From Sphingobacterium thalpophilum (GTDB lineage: Bacteria > Bacteroidota > Bacteroidia > Sphingobacteriales > Sphingobacteriaceae), in NCBI RefSeq assembly GCF_901482695.1, contig NZ_LR590484.1:1922001-1986000 (forward strand): a stretch of 64,000 nt of DNA. Reading direction: 5' to 3'. Below are positions 25,940 to 33,633 of the stretch, piece by piece (position 1 is the stretch's first letter; each line of letters starts with the position of its first letter). The notes beneath the pieces were generated by a model that was given only the letters and a program-made list of their open reading frames with translations, was not told the DNA's origin and searched no databases. Position numbers and translations under genes: made by a program.

Positions 25940-26921
25940 TGACTTTATCTAATTCAATTAATTTTTCAGCTATTATTTTTTCTAATCCATAATTACATGG
26001 CAATGAAACCATGCCAAATTGACCTATTGGATTAACTTCTAAAAAAACATACTCTCCCGAAGGAGTATATATTAAATCCAGTGAACCAGTGTTTAAGCCT
26101 AAATTATCCATTAATCTATTGATTGCCTTTTCGATTTCCAGAGGTAATTTGTAAGGAGCTTCTTTAAAATTATCCTCTTTATAGTCAGCTCTAAAGTCAA
26201 TGCTAGAAGCTTCGTGCATTTGAGAAAATAATGCCATAGAATAACATTTACCGAAAAAATAAAATGTCCGTATTTCATATTCTTTGTTAACGCATGTTTG
26301 AAAGCAGGAAGGAAAAAAGAACTCTGGAAGCTCCATAAAATTATTATCAACAATACTTGTGAACATATTATATCCTTTGCCATTTATAGTAAATGCTGAC
26401 ATTTCTGATATACTCTTTACAATAATGGGCCCGAATTTTCTCATAAAATGACCTAACTCATTTTTTGTCCCGGTTACCAGTGTTAAGGGAACCGCAAGAC
26501 CGTATTCTTTAGCTTTTTCTAGTACCATTAATTTATTGACCTGTATTGCCGACTCTGGGTCTATCCAAAAACTCTTGCGATAATAATAGCTGAAAAATTT
26601 CCTTAGAGACCGATATTCTGAAGTGACAAATTGATTATATTGATTAGCCAGGCGCGAATCTTTGAATTTGGAACTTTGAAGTCGTAGGTATGATTGATCA
26701 AGCCATCTTCTATTCCATACAACTTTTACTAAGTCAGGTTCTGGAATAACTTTTATTGATGTAGAATCAATGACTTTCCAGGTATCTTCTAATTGATATG
26801 TATACCGTTCAAATATTTCATTGCCATTGATACGTAAATAATCCGCTTTATAGTACTCTAGCCAGTCGATTACCATATTCGTAGATGGCTCAAGTTCAGA
26901 TTTGCTAAAAATCAAAATCAT
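25926..26921 (-). CDS. gwsG: ATP-grasp peptide maturase (grasp-with-spasm)
   Basis: A 331-residue ATP-grasp ligase expected to make side-chain ester or amide rings on the precursor core, using ATP to activate Asp/Glu. It starts MILIFSKSELEPSTNMVIDW, as graspetide ligases do. ATP-grasp marks are PIIVKSISEMSAFTING (about 158-173) and, near the end, SLDLIYTPSGEYVFLEVNPI followed by GQFG (about 280-303), with the metal-binding Glu and Asn. ATG 26921 is preferred over TTG 26945. It is the first gene of the operon and is divergent from the GT51 gene. Confidence 0.9.
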   Translation of the reverse strand: MILIFSKSELEPSTNMVIDWLEYYKADYLRINGNEIFERYTYQLEDTWKVIDSTSIKVIPEPDLVKVVWNRRWLDQSYLRLQSSKFKDSRLANQYNQFVTSEYRSLRKFFSYYYRKSFWIDPESAIQVNKLMVLEKAKEYGLAVPLTLVTGTKNELGHFMRKFGPIIVKSISEMSAFTINGKGYNMFTSIVDNNFMELPEFFFPSCFQTCVNKEYEIRTFYFFGKCYSMALFSQMHEASSIDFRADYKEDNFKEAPYKLPLEIEKAINRLMDNLGLNTGSLDLIYTPSGEYVFLEVNPIGQFGMVSLPCNYGLEKIIAEKLIELDKVNDEK

Positions 26922-27048
26922 TTTTAAAAATTTACCAAACAACAAATAAGAACGTTTAATTTAGTAAATATTTTTAAAGTAACAAAATAACGCATAAACA
27001 TCTTATTTATATTGTAAGGGTTTATTCTGATAAATTAATAAAGAAATA

Positions 27049-27056
27049 TATCTTTG
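27049..27056 (+). promoter_or_regulatory. Bacteroidota -7 box (TATCTTTG) before the GT51 gene
   Basis: TATCTTTG fits TAnnTTTG exactly and lies 23 bp before ATG 27080. No clear -33 TTG at the right distance was seen. The 158-bp intergenic region also has to hold the divergent gwsG promoter. Confidence 0.5.
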
Positions 27057-27079
27057 CATGTTCGCTATTTTAACTTATA

Positions 27080-28816
27080 ATGAGGTATAAATTTATTATA
27101 ACACTGTTCAATTATTTATTTTTTTGCCTGTTGAACGCTAAAAAAAGCAAGCATAAGGCGAAGCAGGAATTTCTTTTGCTTATTAAATCCCACTTTAATA
27201 TCTCAGCTGTGTTTAATAATGATAATTTTAATCTTCTCAGATTTCAAAGCGACAATATATTAATCCGACACCGCAGATTCTCTATTGCAATTGAATATAT
27301 TAACATTCGATTTATTAATAATTGGAGATTTCGTCCAAACATTCAGGTTAAAGTTTTAAGTTTTATAAAGCAAACTTCCAATTCCAAAAAATATCCTAGC
27401 TCCACAGCCATAAAAGAAGAACAATTTCTGGAAAAAATATTTGATTTTATACCTCGAATTTACAAAATAATCCGCTTCGTTGATGTTAAGATTGAAGAAC
27501 TGCATTTCGGTGATAAAGGCTGCAGCCCTATTTATATAAAAGACATAATTTCGATCCAAAATAGACTAAAGGCTAAGATAAGTGACCCTCAATATGCAGA
27601 TCTATCAATAAATTTCCTCCCCAAAAAGATAATATTCAAAATCGTACCCACGTATAGTTCCAATAATCGGATAAATATTAAATCAGTATTTTGTTTAATT
27701 CAATTGGATATAATTACGAAAAGCCTAAAAATAGGAATTAAATCTAGAGGTCTTATAGCAAACGAAAGAAAGGAAAGTTTAAAATACATCAAGGTGAACA
27801 AAATTAAAATTCTTTTCAACATTGTTTTCAGTCAAAACATCATTTATCTTGATAAATTGTCAAGAATCGAATTGGATGAGATTATCTGTTATTTTATATC
27901 CAATTTGGATATAAATGATAAAGACTTTTTTAACATCAGTTTCTTTTGTGAATTTTACCCCCAAGATATAATTAAACTAATCCCAGATTTATATGTTCAA
28001 GACCTTAAAGAGTTACAATCAGACCGAAAATTAACTCTTAAGGTCGGACTAGGCTTTTTGATCTCTAATCCTTTATATTACGATTTTCATTTGTCTCTAG
28101 ATGTCGATGAAAGGGCAACTATTCTACCAGGAATTTCATTAAGTTACCTAAATTACCCGTTTGATTTTCGATTTCAAGGCGGGACGAAAACTATTCCAAT
28201 TGCTGAAGTAAATAAATCCCTTTCCGAAAGTCTTTTAGGCAAGGTTTTAGTTCATTCAGAAGATCCTAATTTCTATCATCACAGAGGTGTTGATGAATTT
28301 GGCTTAGGGTATGCAATTGCACGTAACTTTCACGAAAAAAGAGTCGTTCGTGGAGGAAGCACTATTACAATGCAGGTTGTCAAAAACTTGTTTTTAACCA
28401 ATGAAAGAATGATATTTCGAAAAATTGAAGAGGTAATAATCGCACTTCTTATAGAGAATCATTTTAAAATTCCCAAAAGAAGAATATTAGATATATATTT
28501 TGAGATTATTGAAATGGGACCAAATATTTATGGGTTAAACAATGGATGTATGTTCTATTTCGGTAAACAGGCTACAGAGGTAAATCTTATTGAATCAATA
28601 GTTATTTCGTATATTATCCCTCGGCCCATTTTCTTTTTTGAAGCTTTAGTTGAAAAGAGCGAAAAACTTAGGAAAAATTTAGATGAATACTCTAATAAAT
28701 TATTGATCAATCTTCTTAATGATGGGATCATAGACAAAGAAGATCTAGAAAATATTGAACCAATAGTATTTTTTACTCGTGACTTAGGAAGCTTAAAAAT
28801 AAACTTTAAATTTTAA
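27080..28816 (+). CDS. GT51 peptidoglycan transglycosylase-domain protein
   Basis: A 578-residue protein with a hydrophobic N-terminus (about 1-23). The C-terminal third (about 385-545) is a GT51 transglycosylase domain. It has the catalytic-type Glu in HSEDPNFYHHRGVDEFG (about 391-407), RGGSTITMQVVKNLFL (about 429-444), and EMGPNIYGLNNGCMFYFGK (about 477-495). There is no penicillin-binding transpeptidase domain. The first 380 residues are not a family I recognise. It is inside the mobile island next to the RiPP genes. It may replace a host cell-wall enzyme hit by the peptide, but that is inference. Confidence 0.8.
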   Translation: MRYKFIITLFNYLFFCLLNAKKSKHKAKQEFLLLIKSHFNISAVFNNDNFNLLRFQSDNILIRHRRFSIAIEYINIRFINNWRFRPNIQVKVLSFIKQTSNSKKYPSSTAIKEEQFLEKIFDFIPRIYKIIRFVDVKIEELHFGDKGCSPIYIKDIISIQNRLKAKISDPQYADLSINFLPKKIIFKIVPTYSSNNRINIKSVFCLIQLDIITKSLKIGIKSRGLIANERKESLKYIKVNKIKILFNIVFSQNIIYLDKLSRIELDEIICYFISNLDINDKDFFNISFFCEFYPQDIIKLIPDLYVQDLKELQSDRKLTLKVGLGFLISNPLYYDFHLSLDVDERATILPGISLSYLNYPFDFRFQGGTKTIPIAEVNKSLSESLLGKVLVHSEDPNFYHHRGVDEFGLGYAIARNFHEKRVVRGGSTITMQVVKNLFLTNERMIFRKIEEVIIALLIENHFKIPKRRILDIYFEIIEMGPNIYGLNNGCMFYFGKQATEVNLIESIVISYIIPRPIFFFEALVEKSEKLRKNLDEYSNKLLINLLNDGIIDKEDLENIEPIVFFTRDLGSLKINFKF

Positions 28817-28847
28817 TCAACAAAATGCATAAAAATCCATCTTGTCT

Positions 28848-28924
28848 TAAACCTATAATCGGACGATACAAGTGAGCAAGTGAGCAAGTTGTAAACCCAT
28901 AATAGGACGATACAAGTGAGCAAG
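28848..28924. repeat. Two 33-bp direct repeats
   Basis: Copies at 28848-28880 and 28892-28924 share 31 of 33 bases, including GGACGATACAAGTGAGCAAG. The spacer starts with a second TGAGCAAG. They lie between the GT51 stop and two hairpins, near the integrase fragment. They could be recombinase arm sites or a transfer-related element. Confidence 0.7.
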
Positions 28925-28954
28925 CAGAAGTTGGGCAGAGCCCTACTCTTCTTG

Positions 28955-29000
28955 CCCCATTTGCATAAAATGGGGTTTAGAGTATCCTCCGGGGATACTC
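28955..29000 (+). terminator. Two tandem hairpins
   Basis: Hairpin one (28955-28975) has an 8-bp stem CCCCATTT/AAATGGGG followed by TTT. Hairpin two (28980-29000) has an 8-bp stem GAGTATCC/GGATACTC followed by TTTTC. They could end the GT51 transcript and the opposing integrase transcript. Confidence 0.6.
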
Positions 29001-29094
29001 TTTTCGCTTAATGATAGCATAAAGCCACTTTTTAGTATACCGGACAGTATACTTAGATTGATTGTATAAATTAGGCAAACAAATCCTGTGGGAT

Positions 29095-29304
29095 TCATAT
29101 AGATCCTTTCAATAACTTTATATTAAAATGATGGCCCTTTGCCCGATTGGCTTTGGAATTCCATTTGGAGGGATCACACTCCCGCCCTGTAGACACTTCT
29201 TTTGGGATACCATCGAGGGTAATCCGCATGTAGATAGCTTTGGGACCGCTAACATAATTTTTTGGTTTCTTCAAGTAGAAGAGCAAGGAATAATTTGTAC
29301 TCAT
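29095..29304 (-). pseudogene. Truncated tyrosine integrase, N-terminal part
   Basis: A 69-residue frame begins MSTNYSLLFYLKKPKNYVSG and continues with IYMRITLDGIPKEVSTGREC, then DPSKWNSKANRAKG. This is the arm-type DNA-binding domain at the start of Bacteroidota phage/ICE tyrosine recombinases, normally about 400 residues. Core and catalytic domains are missing. It lies about 300 bp from the tRNA-Glu 3' end, where an integrase of a tRNA-inserting island is expected. A 10-bp hairpin (29332-29354) lies just upstream. Confidence 0.75.
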
Positions 29305-29541
29305 GACAATATCATTTAAGTGAAACAAAACCCTTTCCCGAAAGTCGGGAAAGGCTCTGCATCGCCATTGAAAAAAGACAATGAAACTCGATGCAAATGT
29401 AGCCTTGCAACTAAAACGGATCAAGATGTCTTATTTTTAAACATGTTGATTTTTAATCAGTTAAGGTATTATCAGTGAGTAAGTATACTAGAGGAAATGA
29501 CTCACTGAATGACTCACTTTTTTCTTGGGAATTCTTAGAAG

Positions 29542-29594
29542 TTTTGTAGGTACTGAAAAACAAAAAGCCCGCAAACGTTTAATTTGCAGGCTTT
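29542..29594. repeat. tRNA-Glu downstream hairpin region, reference copy
   Basis: This copy sits next to the intact tRNA and contains its presumed terminator (hairpin about 29565-29597: GCCCGCAAA with TTTGCAGGC, one mismatch). It is repeated almost unchanged at 16074-16127, and a looser version is at 17554-17587. Confidence 0.7.
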
Positions 29595-29618
29595 TGTATG
29601 TTTTGACTTCAAGATGTG

Positions 29619-29690
29619 TAGCCCGTAGGGGAATCGAACCCCTGTTTCAAGAATGAAAATCTTGCGTCCTAACCCCTAGACGAACGGGCC
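29619..29690 (-). tRNA. tRNA-Glu (anticodon UUC)
   Basis: A 72-nt cloverleaf on the minus strand. The acceptor stem is GGCCCGT with ACGGGCT (a G-U at 1-72). The D arm has TCTAGGGGTTAGGA. The anticodon stem CAAGA/TCTTG holds the loop TTTTCAT, giving UUC. The T arm is CAGGGGTTCGATTCCCCTA-like. CCA is not encoded. Its 3' end is the insertion point of the island between 17.6 and 29.6 kb. Confidence 0.95.
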
Positions 29691-29790
29691 TTTTTGTTTT
29701 GATGTTGCAAATATAGAGGCTTTTTCAAAAAGCGCAAAAAAAAAGTATTGCTCTGATGCTAATTCGTTGAATTTGAGAAAAATTATTTTT

Positions 29791-30441
29791 TTAAAGTATC
29801 TCGCCAACGGCATAGGCCAGCATATATTCATTGAATTTTTCGTAATGCACATCGAAAATACACTGCCTTTGATTGTGATTGAGCACCAATTGTAGAAGAC
29901 CTTGTGACTGGTATTCAAAGGGCAGAATGGTCATGTTGTTTAGGAAGGAAACTCCAGAGTTCCCCTGTAATTTATAGATCGCCTCTTTGGCGCACCAGCA
30001 GGCGTACAACTGCTCATATTGGTTTACTCCCCGGCTGATGAAATCAAGCTCAGCAGGTTTGAGAAATTTGTGCTGAATCCGCTCTACCTTCGTTTTGATA
30101 ATCTCCATATCGATCCCCACTTCACCTCTTGTACTGATCATGGCGGCGGCATAATCGAAAGAATGGGAAAGCGAGATTTTTTGTGGAAAATTGACGAGAT
30201 AGGGTTTTCCATTGGCATCGGATGGGCAGTCAATGTACTTTGATGTGTTGAGAAGTGTACGCAATAACACACGGGTTGCGAGCCAGTGCAGCCGCCGTTT
30301 TCCTTTATTAAAAGAGGCTAGCTTGGCTTTTTCACGTTCATCTAGCTGAAGTTTGGACAAGAGGTCCTCATCCGACTCTTCGATGCGCCAGATAGCAAAC
30401 TTGGTTTGTTCATCGATTTCACGTAAATACACTAGACTCAT
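29791..30441 (-). CDS. 4'-phosphopantetheinyl transferase superfamily protein
   Basis: A 216-residue Sfp/HetI-type transferase that moves phosphopantetheine from CoA to a carrier protein. It has the family motifs GIDMEII (about 106-112, metal-binding Asp and Glu) and CWCAKEAIYKLQG (about 147-159). Length fits the Sfp type rather than AcpS (about 120). Its carrier protein is not in the window. The ATG at 30441 is preferred over an upstream TTG. It is an ordinary gene next to the island and reads toward the tRNA. Confidence 0.9.
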   Translation of the reverse strand: MSLVYLREIDEQTKFAIWRIEESDEDLLSKLQLDEREKAKLASFNKGKRRLHWLATRVLLRTLLNTSKYIDCPSDANGKPYLVNFPQKISLSHSFDYAAAMISTRGEVGIDMEIIKTKVERIQHKFLKPAELDFISRGVNQYEQLYACWCAKEAIYKLQGNSGVSFLNNMTILPFEYQSQGLLQLVLNHNQRQCIFDVHYEKFNEYMLAYAVGEIL

Positions 30442-30625
30442 ATCCAAATGTAGTAAACAAATTGCAGATTACAGCATTGAGGGAAGGGGATTCTGGCTGT
30501 AGAAGTGAACCTACCTGTCAGTGGAGACGGTTCATTTAAATAAAAAAATAACGTAAAAATTTGTGGGATAACTGTATTTTTGAATTTACATAGCGTTGCC
30601 TGATGCTCTCGCTATAAGAATACAC

Positions 30626-31162
30626 ATGATTTTATCGGACAAAAGAATTCTTGAAGAGATCGAAAATGGGAGTATTGTTATTCAGCCATTTGATCGTAAG
30701 TGCTTAGGGACCAATTCCTACGATGTACACTTGGGTAAATATTTAGCAACGTATGCGGATCGTGTACTTGATGCAAAGAAGCATAATGAAATCCGCCATT
30801 TCGAAATTCCGGAAGAGGGCTTTGTGTTGGAACCCAATACGCTATATTTAGGGGTAACGCTCGAATATACAGAGACACATAAGCATGTACCCTTTTTGGA
30901 GGGCAAGTCCAGTACCGGCCGCCTTGGGATTGATATTCATGCGACGGCAGGCAAAGGAGATGTTGGTTTCTGTAATACTTGGACGCTGGAGATCTCGGTG
31001 GCACAGCCGGTCAGGGTTTATGCCGGTATGCCAATTGGTCAGCTGATTTATTTTGCTGTAGAAGGCGAAATAGAGACTTTTTACAATACAAAAGGAAACG
31101 CCAAATATACCGGCAAGACCGTTCGCCCTGTGGAGTCCATGATGTGGAAGAATAATTTTTGA
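30626..31162 (+). CDS. dcd: dCTP deaminase
   Basis: A 178-residue enzyme that deaminates dCTP to dUTP for thymidylate synthesis. It starts MILSDKRILEEIENGSIVIQ and contains LEGKSSTGRLGIDIHATAG (about 90-108, with the catalytic-type Ser/Arg/Glu region) and PVRVYAGMPIGQLIYF. Length is normal. The ATG at 30626 matches the family start; an upstream TTG at 30596 adds ten unrelated residues. Its stop overlaps the next ATG (TGATG). Confidence 0.95.
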   Translation: MILSDKRILEEIENGSIVIQPFDRKCLGTNSYDVHLGKYLATYADRVLDAKKHNEIRHFEIPEEGFVLEPNTLYLGVTLEYTETHKHVPFLEGKSSTGRLGIDIHATAGKGDVGFCNTWTLEISVAQPVRVYAGMPIGQLIYFAVEGEIETFYNTKGNAKYTGKTVRPVESMMWKNNF

Positions 31163-32271
31163 TGAGAACTGTTGGATGGCTGATTTTAGGAATGCTACTG
31201 ATCGTTCTGGTCAGTGGGCTCCTTTATTATTTTGTTCATCCGATGTTTGGCGGAAGTCCTACAGGTGCCCGGCTCGAACGGATGCGACGCTCACCACACT
31301 TTAAAAATGGGATCTTCCATAATCTGGAAATCACTCCAGCATTGAAGGAGGATGTGAATATGGCTTCTCTACTGTGGCATTTTCTATTTAATAAGAAACC
31401 CGGACTGAAGCCACAGGGGATAGTGCCAGCCGTAAAATGTGACCTTAAGAATCTGCCGTCTCGGGATCTTGTCGTGTGGTTTGGGCACTCATCTTATTTA
31501 ATGAAGATTGACGGAAAACTTTTGTTGATCGATCCCGTATTCAGCGACAATGCGTCTCCTGTTCCCGGAAGTAACCGGGCCTTTAAATTGGCTGTGGATT
31601 ATACCGCAGCTGATTTTCCGAAGATAGATTATCTATTGATATCTCATGACCATTACGACCATCTTGACTATGAAACAGTAATCAAACTGCGTGACAAGGT
31701 GGAACGGGTGATCTGCGGATTGGGTGTAGGAGCACATTTCGAAGCGTGGGGCTACAGTCCTGAACAGATTATTGAAGGGGACTGGTATGATCAGGTGGAT
31801 CTTGACGCTGATGTTCGGCTGACCTTTACACCTGCGAGACATTTTTCGGGACGTAGATTTACTCGCAACAGTACATTGTGGACATCTTTTGTGCTACGTA
31901 CTCCGCGATACAACCTGTTCCTTGGTGGAGATAGTGGCTATGGCAAGCATTTTAAGACGATCGGAGATAAGTTTGGACCTTTTGACCTGGCCATTCTGGA
32001 GAACGGTCAATATAACGATGCTTGGCATTATATTCATTCGTTGCCTGAGGAATGGGCCTTGGAAACAAAAGACCTGCAGGCAAAAGCCACAATGCCCGTG
32101 CACTCCTCGAAATTTGCGTTGGCCTTGCATGGATGGAAAGAACCCATGGAGAAGTTCTATGAAGTGGCAGAAAAGGAGCATAGCAGACTAATCACGCCCA
32201 AAATTGGGGAGCTTGTGGATTTAAGCCGATTAGATACCCTCTATGCCCCATGGTGGCGGGATGTCGACTAA
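31162..32271 (+). CDS. MBL-fold hydrolase, membrane-anchored (NAPE-PLD/UlaG-like)
   Basis: A 369-residue protein with an N-terminal membrane helix (about 4-24, VGWLILGMLLIVLVSGLLYY) and a metallo-beta-lactamase domain. The metal motif is SHDHYDHLD (about 157-165). VVWFGHSSYLMKIDGKLLLI and GGDSGYGKHF give the other expected ligands. This resembles the NAPE-PLD-like group that cleaves phosphodiesters, but the substrate is unknown. Translation is coupled to dcd by a 1-bp overlap. Its end overlaps the opposing glycosyltransferase by 4 bp. Confidence 0.85.
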   Translation: MRTVGWLILGMLLIVLVSGLLYYFVHPMFGGSPTGARLERMRRSPHFKNGIFHNLEITPALKEDVNMASLLWHFLFNKKPGLKPQGIVPAVKCDLKNLPSRDLVVWFGHSSYLMKIDGKLLLIDPVFSDNASPVPGSNRAFKLAVDYTAADFPKIDYLLISHDHYDHLDYETVIKLRDKVERVICGLGVGAHFEAWGYSPEQIIEGDWYDQVDLDADVRLTFTPARHFSGRRFTRNSTLWTSFVLRTPRYNLFLGGDSGYGKHFKTIGDKFGPFDLAILENGQYNDAWHYIHSLPEEWALETKDLQAKATMPVHSSKFALALHGWKEPMEKFYEVAEKEHSRLITPKIGELVDLSRLDTLYAPWWRDVD

Positions 32272-33512
32272 TTGTCCTGTTTATTTTTCTCCTGAATCCA
32301 TAAGGACATATACTTGGTACTCTGCAAGGTATGGTGCAACAGTATCTGGCTAATGAAATTTTGCTGTCTATGTTTTTCTAATTGAACTTTCAATAGAGAT
32401 AAGTTGGTCATGAAATCAGCTTGATATTTTTTCTTTTCATATCGCTCATTGATGATTTGTATCCCGTTGTTTTGCGCCTTTTCCCAAATAAGTGGATCAG
32501 TATATAGTTCTACTGTCTTTTGACAGAAGGCCTCGGGATCGTCTTCGATAAAGCCGTTCCAGGGAAGTGATCCGCTCATGGCTTCGGCGCCAACAGAGGT
32601 GGTCACAGAGGGTGTTCCGGTCTGCATTGCATCAATGAATTTACCTTTTACGCCTGCCCCAAACTGGATTGGCGCAATCAACACCCTGTAGTTGGCCATT
32701 GTGAGCTGTGCACATTCTGTCCGGCCTTTGACGTGAAAATTTTCCTTTGGATTGTCTAGTTGCAGGACTTTTTGTGTTGCGTAAGCACCGTAAATGTGGA
32801 GCTCAGCCTGTGGCAGCATGTTGCGTAGGCGTGGCCAAATCTGCGTTTTTAGATACTGGACGGTATGCCAGTTGGGCTCATGTATAAAATTGCCTATAAA
32901 CAGCAGGTGTTTCCGAGCGGCAAAAGGCCGCCAGGAATGTACCTTAGTGCTTGTAATTTCTTCTTCGAGAAAGGGGAGATAATAGAGAATATTCGGCGAT
33001 ATATGAAATACTTCCGTGAGTATCTTCATCTCCGATTCAGAGATAATCAACGATAAGTCGGACCGCAGGATAGCAGCAATTTCCCGTTTTGCCGTATCCG
33101 TAAATAACTCATCGAATGAAAAATCACCTTTCTTTTTGACACAGCTATGCCGGGCCTGGCGTAGAAAATGCAGATCCTCGGTATCAAGGACACGGAGTGC
33201 CCCGGGACATTGCTGGGCCACGCGCCAGCCGTATTGTTCTTCAACCATAAAGCGGTCGAACACCACGATATCGGGCTGCAGGGTTGCAATAAAGCGGTCG
33301 AAGCTGTCGCTGTTCAATACAATAGGCTGCTCGCTAACGCCCAAGTCTGTTAAGATGGCACTATAGGGAGATTTCGCTGCGGCCGAAGCGAAGGTAATCT
33401 GGTAGGATTGTGCCCTGAATGTATCAATCATCTGCATCATGCGGAAACCTGCTGCAGATGATGCAGGCTCTGGCCATACCAACCCGATGAACAAGACCTT
33501 TTTCTCTTTCAT
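32268..33512 (-). CDS. Glycosyltransferase, GT4-like
   Basis: A 414-residue protein with two Rossmann-like halves. The N-terminus (KKVLFIGLVWPEPASSAAGF) fits acceptor binding. The C-terminal half has KHLLFIGNFIHEPNWHTVQY (about 206-225) and GAGVKGKFIDAMQTGTPSVT (about 285-304), the sugar-nucleotide site of GT4 enzymes. The acceptor is not predictable. It stands alone, converging with the MBL gene. Confidence 0.8.
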   Translation of the reverse strand: MKEKKVLFIGLVWPEPASSAAGFRMMQMIDTFRAQSYQITFASAAAKSPYSAILTDLGVSEQPIVLNSDSFDRFIATLQPDIVVFDRFMVEEQYGWRVAQQCPGALRVLDTEDLHFLRQARHSCVKKKGDFSFDELFTDTAKREIAAILRSDLSLIISESEMKILTEVFHISPNILYYLPFLEEEITSTKVHSWRPFAARKHLLFIGNFIHEPNWHTVQYLKTQIWPRLRNMLPQAELHIYGAYATQKVLQLDNPKENFHVKGRTECAQLTMANYRVLIAPIQFGAGVKGKFIDAMQTGTPSVTTSVGAEAMSGSLPWNGFIEDDPEAFCQKTVELYTDPLIWEKAQNNGIQIINERYEKKKYQADFMTNLSLLKVQLEKHRQQNFISQILLHHTLQSTKYMSLWIQEKNKQDN

Positions 33513-33633
33513 GATGGAAAATTAGTGATAAATGTCAGAAGAATTGACGAAAACTTAACAATTTGTCATTTTCAAACGATTAGCTTTATCGGGTGTTTAT
33601 ACTAGATACGATGATTAGTCAATAAACAATGAT

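Noticed and set aside
28848..28924. Repeats as a CRISPR array
   Set aside because: Only two repeats, an 11-base spacer and no cas genes nearby.
29305..29424. Longer integrase frame starting MIRFSCKATF
   Set aside because: The upstream 40 residues do not match integrases; the family start is MSTNYSLLFYL at 29304, and the extension crosses a strong hairpin.
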